Shown: piece by piece, positions 43,700 through 47,302 of the stretch
How positions within the stretch are numbered: position 1 is the stretch's first letter
Layout: each line of letters begins with the position of its first letter
Origin: an uncultured Bacilli bacterium
GTDB lineage: Bacteria; Bacillota_I; Bacilli_A; RF39; UBA660
Reading direction: 5' to 3'
DNA length: 47,302 bases
Assembly: GCA_934095825.1 (NCBI GenBank)
Contig: CAKOKQ010000013.1
Location: 1-47,302 of the forward strand
Translations under genes and position numbers: made by a program
The notes under the pieces: model-generated
The model's input: only the letters and a program-made list of their open reading frames with translations
Told to the model about the DNA's origin: nothing
The model's database searches: none

Positions 43700-43930
43700 T
43701 TTGTTCCTCCAAGTTGGTAAATAGTATATCATTAAAATAATTATTTTCCTATCCGTTTTTACAATATAATTAACATTTTAATAAATTTTTAATATATGCC
43801 ATCTTGGCTGTAACGGCTTTCATATCTTCCGAAATACAATGTGATGTTAAAATTAAATTATAATTTTTATATAAACTTCCTCTGAAAATTCCTATTTTTC
43901 TAACTACTTACCAAAGTGTAATTTATCTTT

Positions 43931-44386
43931 CTAAAACAATGCTATCTGTTCGTTAATTTTTATTTCTTTTTTATATGCTTTAATAATGTCTTTCATATCA
44001 TATAATATTCCATATTTATTGCACTCATCAATAAATATTTTATATAGTCTTTTATAATTGGGAACCATACAATTATATTTATTGACATAATGTTTAATGT
44101 ATTTTTCTTTTAAGTCATTAAAGTCTTGATCTAGTTTATTAAAATAATAATCTCTTTGATTTTCTCTTAAAGTCATTCCCATATAAGTATGGGTAAATTT
44201 AGCACCATTTAGATAAGCAAGTCAAATTAACTCTTTTATATCATTTTCATTATCCGTTATAAAAGGTAAAACAAGATTCATCATAACTCCTACAAATATT
44301 CCATTATCAGACAAGACTTTAATTGCTTGAAATCTCTTGGAAGACACACAAACACTTGGTTCGATTATTTTAGATAAATTATTCAT
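43931..44386 (-). pseudogene. Decayed radical SAM protein (SPL/photolyase-like family), 3' part
   Basis: Reading from ATG 44386 gives IIEPSVCVSSKRFQAIKVLS, VGVMMNLVLPFITDNENDI, an in-frame TGA (44222-44224), then LAYLNGAKFTHTYMGMTLRE and a C-terminal YKRLYKIFIDECNKYGILYDMKD. The two pieces are collinear with the C-terminal half of SPL-family radical SAM proteins. The CxxxCxxC half is absent. The TGA probably replaced an Arg CGA. AGGAGGATAGA precedes the ATG, so transcription and translation signals survive or were acquired. An 83-aa frame (from 44182) remains open after the TGA. Confidence 0.75.
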
Positions 44387-44450
44387 TCTATCCTCCTAAT
44401 AATTCTTATATAGCATTTAGCAAGCACTAAATTTGTGGTTTATTAAATTA

Positions 44451-45028
44451 TCATCCAATCAAAACTTTAATTAAGATAAAAACTATTATAGCAATTATTG
44501 CTGATAAAAGGGTTAATAAAAATCTTTGATACGGAATTTTAGCATTTTCTTCTATTTTTTCATTCCGTGTTAATGATTTATTATTGGAAAACGCCACTAT
44601 CTCTTTGTATGTTTGAATATTATATAGTTTTTTTATCCTTTCAATTTCAAAAGCTGTAATTATAGTTATAGTTGTAAATAATTTCCAAATAACTATACCA
44701 ATAAAGCCTGCATATTTTAATAATGGGTAAGCACTTACTATCATAATAAACAATTCAATCGTATAAATTATTGATAATACAGCAAAGCCTTTTCTATCAC
44801 TTTCGTTAATTATTTTTTTCATATTTTCTATATCTCCTTCTATTAAATTATCTAGAGATACATCAAAAATATTACTCAATAATCTTAAGACTATTAATAT
44901 CAGGATAAGTCTTATCATTTTCCCAGTTTGAAATTGTTTGACGAGAGGTATAAACTTTATCAGCAAGTTCTTTCTGTGATATGTTTATTTTTTTTTCTAA
45001 ATTTTTTAATTCTATTACCTAATAACAT
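44451..45028 (-). pseudogene. XRE regulator with membrane tail, broken by two frameshifts
   Basis: ATG 45028 follows AGGAGGTGCAAA. Three frames together give an HTH: MLLGNRIKKFRKKN, then ISQKELADKVYTSRQTISNW and ENDKTYPDINSL in a second frame, then RLLSNIFDVSLDNLIEGDIE in a third. A membrane domain with about three segments follows (ending LLTLLSAIIAIIVFILIKVLIG). One shift lies at an A9 run (44987-44995), the other near 44897. Intact relatives are XRE-HTH proteins with membrane tails. It may be a true pseudogene or reflect assembly error at the homopolymer. Confidence 0.7.
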
Positions 45029-45270
45029 TTTGCACCTCCTACCTGAACTTAACACGAATTGCAAAAGTTGTCTGTCAAATATCTTTTACATAAAAGTTTT
45101 TCATGATATAAATATAAAAGTAATTATACATAAATAGATATTTTTAAACATAGTGGTACATTACTTATTATTTAGAATATTTCTTTTTCATTATCTTTCC
45201 AATAATAGATTGAACATCATTATCCATTTTTTTACTTCACATTTAAACTTGATTTATATTAGCCAGTTTG

Positions 45271-45951
45271 TTACTTACAAATATTTCCATCACTATATGA
45301 TATATAAATTGTATTAACAAATCCAATACCATCATTATTTATTCTATATTGAATTATTGTAAAATTTTTATTTTTATCGTAATAATAGTTTTCATTATTA
45401 CATTCTATTTTATCTAAAGTATTTAAATATCTATCTATCAAAATATTTACTTCATCGGGTTGTTTAATTGTTTTTAATTTAGTTGTATACGCTTCCATTC
45501 CTCCCGTCCCTCTATAATAAGAATATCTGGGTATTGGAATACTTATATTATTCATATAGTCTAATTCATAAGAATTTTTAAAAAATGTTTTATTAAAAAT
45601 CAAAATGATTACTATTAAAAATAGTCCAATTAAAGTAATTAATCCAATCGATAGAATAATTGATTTTTTCTTTTCTGTTTTCTTAATATATTTGCTGTAA
45701 TCCAATAATTTATCTGCTGATAAATCCAAATTAGTTTTATTTGTTGTTTCTCCACTTAATAAATCATTAATAGTAATACCTAATTCTTTACATAATGCAT
45801 GAAACAAAGAAACATCAGGCATAGTTTTTCCATTCTCCCATCTACTTATCGATTTACTTGTTATACCTAATTTTTCAGCTAATTGTTCTTGAGTAAGTTT
45901 TTTATTTTTTCTACATGTTGCTATGTATTTTCCAATTTTTTCTTGATTCAT
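45271..45951 (-). CDS. XRE-family HTH regulator with membrane anchor and extracytoplasmic domain
   Basis: 226 aa. HTH at about residues 5-60 (IATCRKNKKLTQEQLAEKLG, SKSISRWENGKTMPD). One membrane segment near 100-125 (SIILSIGLITLIGLFLIVIILIF), then an outside domain of about 95 residues. GAGGGATTAGT before ATG 45951 sets the start. This plan lets a surface or membrane signal reach a DNA-binding domain. It neighbours the broken XRE gene of similar design and two lipoproteins. Target unknown. Confidence 0.82.
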   Translation of the reverse strand: MNQEKIGKYIATCRKNKKLTQEQLAEKLGITSKSISRWENGKTMPDVSLFHALCKELGITINDLLSGETTNKTNLDLSADKLLDYSKYIKKTEKKKSIILSIGLITLIGLFLIVIILIFNKTFFKNSYELDYMNNISIPIPRYSYYRGTGGMEAYTTKLKTIKQPDEVNILIDRYLNTLDKIECNNENYYYDKNKNFTIIQYRINNDGIGFVNTIYISYSDGNICK

Positions 45952-46041
45952 ACTAATCCCTCTTTTCAAAAACAATTATATAAAATCTATATAAATATTT
46001 ACAGGACATAAAGTGAGAGTTTAATAAATTGTAATTTGTTA

Positions 46042-46497
46042 TTAAATAGTAAATTCAACTGCTATAATAAAAGATTTGTATTTTCCCTCTTCATATTCAT
46101 AATCAATTCCTTTTATGATTCTATAAGTTCTTTTTTCAAGTTTACCATAACCATTTTCCCAATTAATTTCAATTTCTTTATTTTCTCTTGCCGAAAGTTG
46201 AAAAGCAGGCACAGTAGAAGTCAATTCCACATTTATTTTATGCCACTCTCCATCTTTTTTAATTTCTATTCCATATGAAGTTCCATATTGAAAATTTTTA
46301 TCACTATTATTAGTTAAAATTAAAGTTGCACTTTTATTTGTTAATGTTCCTTCTTTAATAGTCATTATAACATCATTTTGTGAAATTTTAATATCAGACT
46401 TATTTCCTATATCAAATTCATTTTTTTGCTTTCCACAACCAGTCATTCCCAATACCATAACTCCACATAATAAAATAGTTAAAATTGTTTTTTTCAT
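46042..46497 (-). CDS. Lipoprotein, paralogue 1
   Basis: 151 aa. Signal peptide MKKTILTILLCGVMVLGMTG with the lipidated Cys at VLGMTGC, then a beta-rich domain of about 125 residues (IMTIKEGTLTNKSATLILTN, an Ig-like pattern). GGAGGATTGATT precedes the ATG. The signal and upstream region are nearly identical to those of the next gene, so the two arose by duplication. The role may be in surface sensing with the adjacent XRE-membrane regulator; that is only inference. Confidence 0.75.
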   Translation of the reverse strand: MKKTILTILLCGVMVLGMTGCGKQKNEFDIGNKSDIKISQNDVIMTIKEGTLTNKSATLILTNNSDKNFQYGTSYGIEIKKDGEWHKINVELTSTVPAFQLSARENKEIEINWENGYGKLEKRTYRIIKGIDYEYEEGKYKSFIIAVEFTI

Positions 46498-46530
46498 AAT
46501 CAATCCTCCATTTCAACAAAATGTAATTTA

Positions 46531-47211
46531 TTAATTATTACAATCTCCTTCTATATATTCCATAGAATAATCGCCAATTAATATATTTTTATCATTTTTA
46601 GTGGTACGACATACTATCATAGTTATATCTTTATTTTTAGATTTGTAAATTTTTGTTCCTCCATCTTTCAATGTGACTGTTAACTCTAATTTATCAGTAA
46701 TATTTTTTATGCCATCATCAAGTGTTTGATATGCAGTTGAAAGATAAGTTTTCAAAGTAATATCTTTATCTTGATCTTTAATATAAAACTCTCCAATATT
46801 TCCTGCTAAATAAATTGTGCGATTTTCAACAGTACAATAATCATTAAATCTAATATCAGTATGAGTTTCAGGCTTTGTTATATAAAAATCAAAATCGTTA
46901 ATTTCAATATTTGTTGTTCCTACTTGTGCTGGATAACTTTCATTAATCATACCTTTATAAGTAATAGTTACCTTACCACCAATTTTACAAGAATTAAAAC
47001 CACCAACATATTCAATTCTAAATTTATCGCTAGACTTATATTCTTCTTCATTTTCATTTGGGCGAACAATCATAGTTTTTTCTTCGCACTCTGTTATAAT
47101 TCCTGCAAAGGTATGAATATCATCTGAATTATTTTGTTTTGACTTTCTACAACCAGTCATTCCTAATACCATAACCCCACACACTAAAATAGCAAATAAT
47201 GTTTTTTTCAT
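46531..47211 (-). CDS. Lipoprotein, paralogue 2
   Basis: 226 aa. Signal peptide MKKTLFAILVCGVMVLGMTG with the lipidated Cys in VLGMTGC. The mature part starts with an OB-like segment (FAGIITECEEKTMIVRPNEN) followed by a domain of unknown type. GGAGGATTGATT precedes the ATG as in paralogue 1, 33 nt downstream. Mature domains of the two paralogues are not obviously alike, so the shared part may be only the 5' module. The last gene in the window; beyond it, 47212-47302 is AT-rich with nothing supported. Confidence 0.75.
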   Translation of the reverse strand: MKKTLFAILVCGVMVLGMTGCRKSKQNNSDDIHTFAGIITECEEKTMIVRPNENEEEYKSSDKFRIEYVGGFNSCKIGGKVTITYKGMINESYPAQVGTTNIEINDFDFYITKPETHTDIRFNDYCTVENRTIYLAGNIGEFYIKDQDKDITLKTYLSTAYQTLDDGIKNITDKLELTVTLKDGGTKIYKSKNKDITMIVCRTTKNDKNILIGDYSMEYIEGDCNN

Positions 47212-47302
47212 AATCAATCCTCCATTTCAACAAATTGTAATTTGTATGATTAATAAACTATAACTCTATATATAATTTTTTTCTCTTATTTGTTACAAAA
47301 TG

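Noticed and set aside
44222..44224. TGA read as Trp or Sec (altered code as in mycoplasmas)
   Set aside because: TGG is used for Trp throughout and TGA ends two clear genes (the PBP fragment and the DUF5305-like gene), so a nonsense change is the simpler reading.

Overview
The window reads as chromosome of an AT-rich, low-GC Gram-positive, spore-forming bacterium. Evidence is a gerA/gerC/gerB spore germinant receptor operon, the spore-maturation trio dacB-spmA-spmB, Bacillus-like GGAGG/GGTGA ribosome binding sites, and peptidoglycan genes (mraY, uppP, a PASTA-type class B PBP). TGA is used as a stop and TGG for Trp, so the genetic code is the ordinary one. A gut Bacilli/Erysipelotrichia-like or RF39-like lineage is my inference; no rRNA is present to place it.

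Layout: 0.1-3.6 kb germinant receptor operon (+). 3.7-6.1 kb a small HTH protein, miaB and two small unknown genes (-). 6.15-13.4 kb a complete type II-A CRISPR-Cas locus: an array of 18 repeats and 17 spacers, leader, csn2, cas2, cas1, cas9 (all read on -), and a tracrRNA on + that lies antisense inside the probable cas9 5' leader. 13.5-18.4 kb a metal/arsenic permease-like protein, 11 tRNA genes in three groups, a HAD phosphatase and two unknown genes. 18.5-25.2 kb one minus-strand run: a TasA-like secreted protein, an ER-type (SipW-like) signal peptidase, a DUF5305-like membrane protein, a large second SipW-type substrate, then dacB, spmA and spmB. 25.7-26.5 kb uppP (bacA). 26.6-26.95 kb a candidate type I toxin-antitoxin locus that is easily missed. 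27-30.5 kb a histidine kinase, ABC exporter and response regulator. 30.5-34.8 kb a divergent transketolase, a UgtP-like glycolipid glycosyltransferase and mraY.

At 35.75 kb the class B PBP gene that should precede mraY is cut by an integrated element. A large serine recombinase sits at the junction and its last codons lie in PBP sequence. Everything from there to the window end (at least 11.5 kb) looks like element cargo: an orphan 404-aa protein, a DUF4143-type ATPase, an HTH-Fic protein with twin operators and two near-identical 38-40 bp palindromes around it, a double HD-domain protein, two decayed genes (radical SAM, XRE regulator), an XRE-membrane regulator and two paralogous lipoproteins. 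The break falls at the SxN active-site motif of the PBP, so the PBP cannot work unless the element leaves. If the PBP is the sporulation-specific SpoVD, this would be a new skin-like developmentally excised element. The other end lies outside the window.

The strongest leads are this PBP-splitting element, the type I toxin-antitoxin candidate, the nested tracrRNA/cas9 arrangement, the Fic operator/palindrome cassette and the SipW/TasA-like secretion set joined to the spore-maturation genes.
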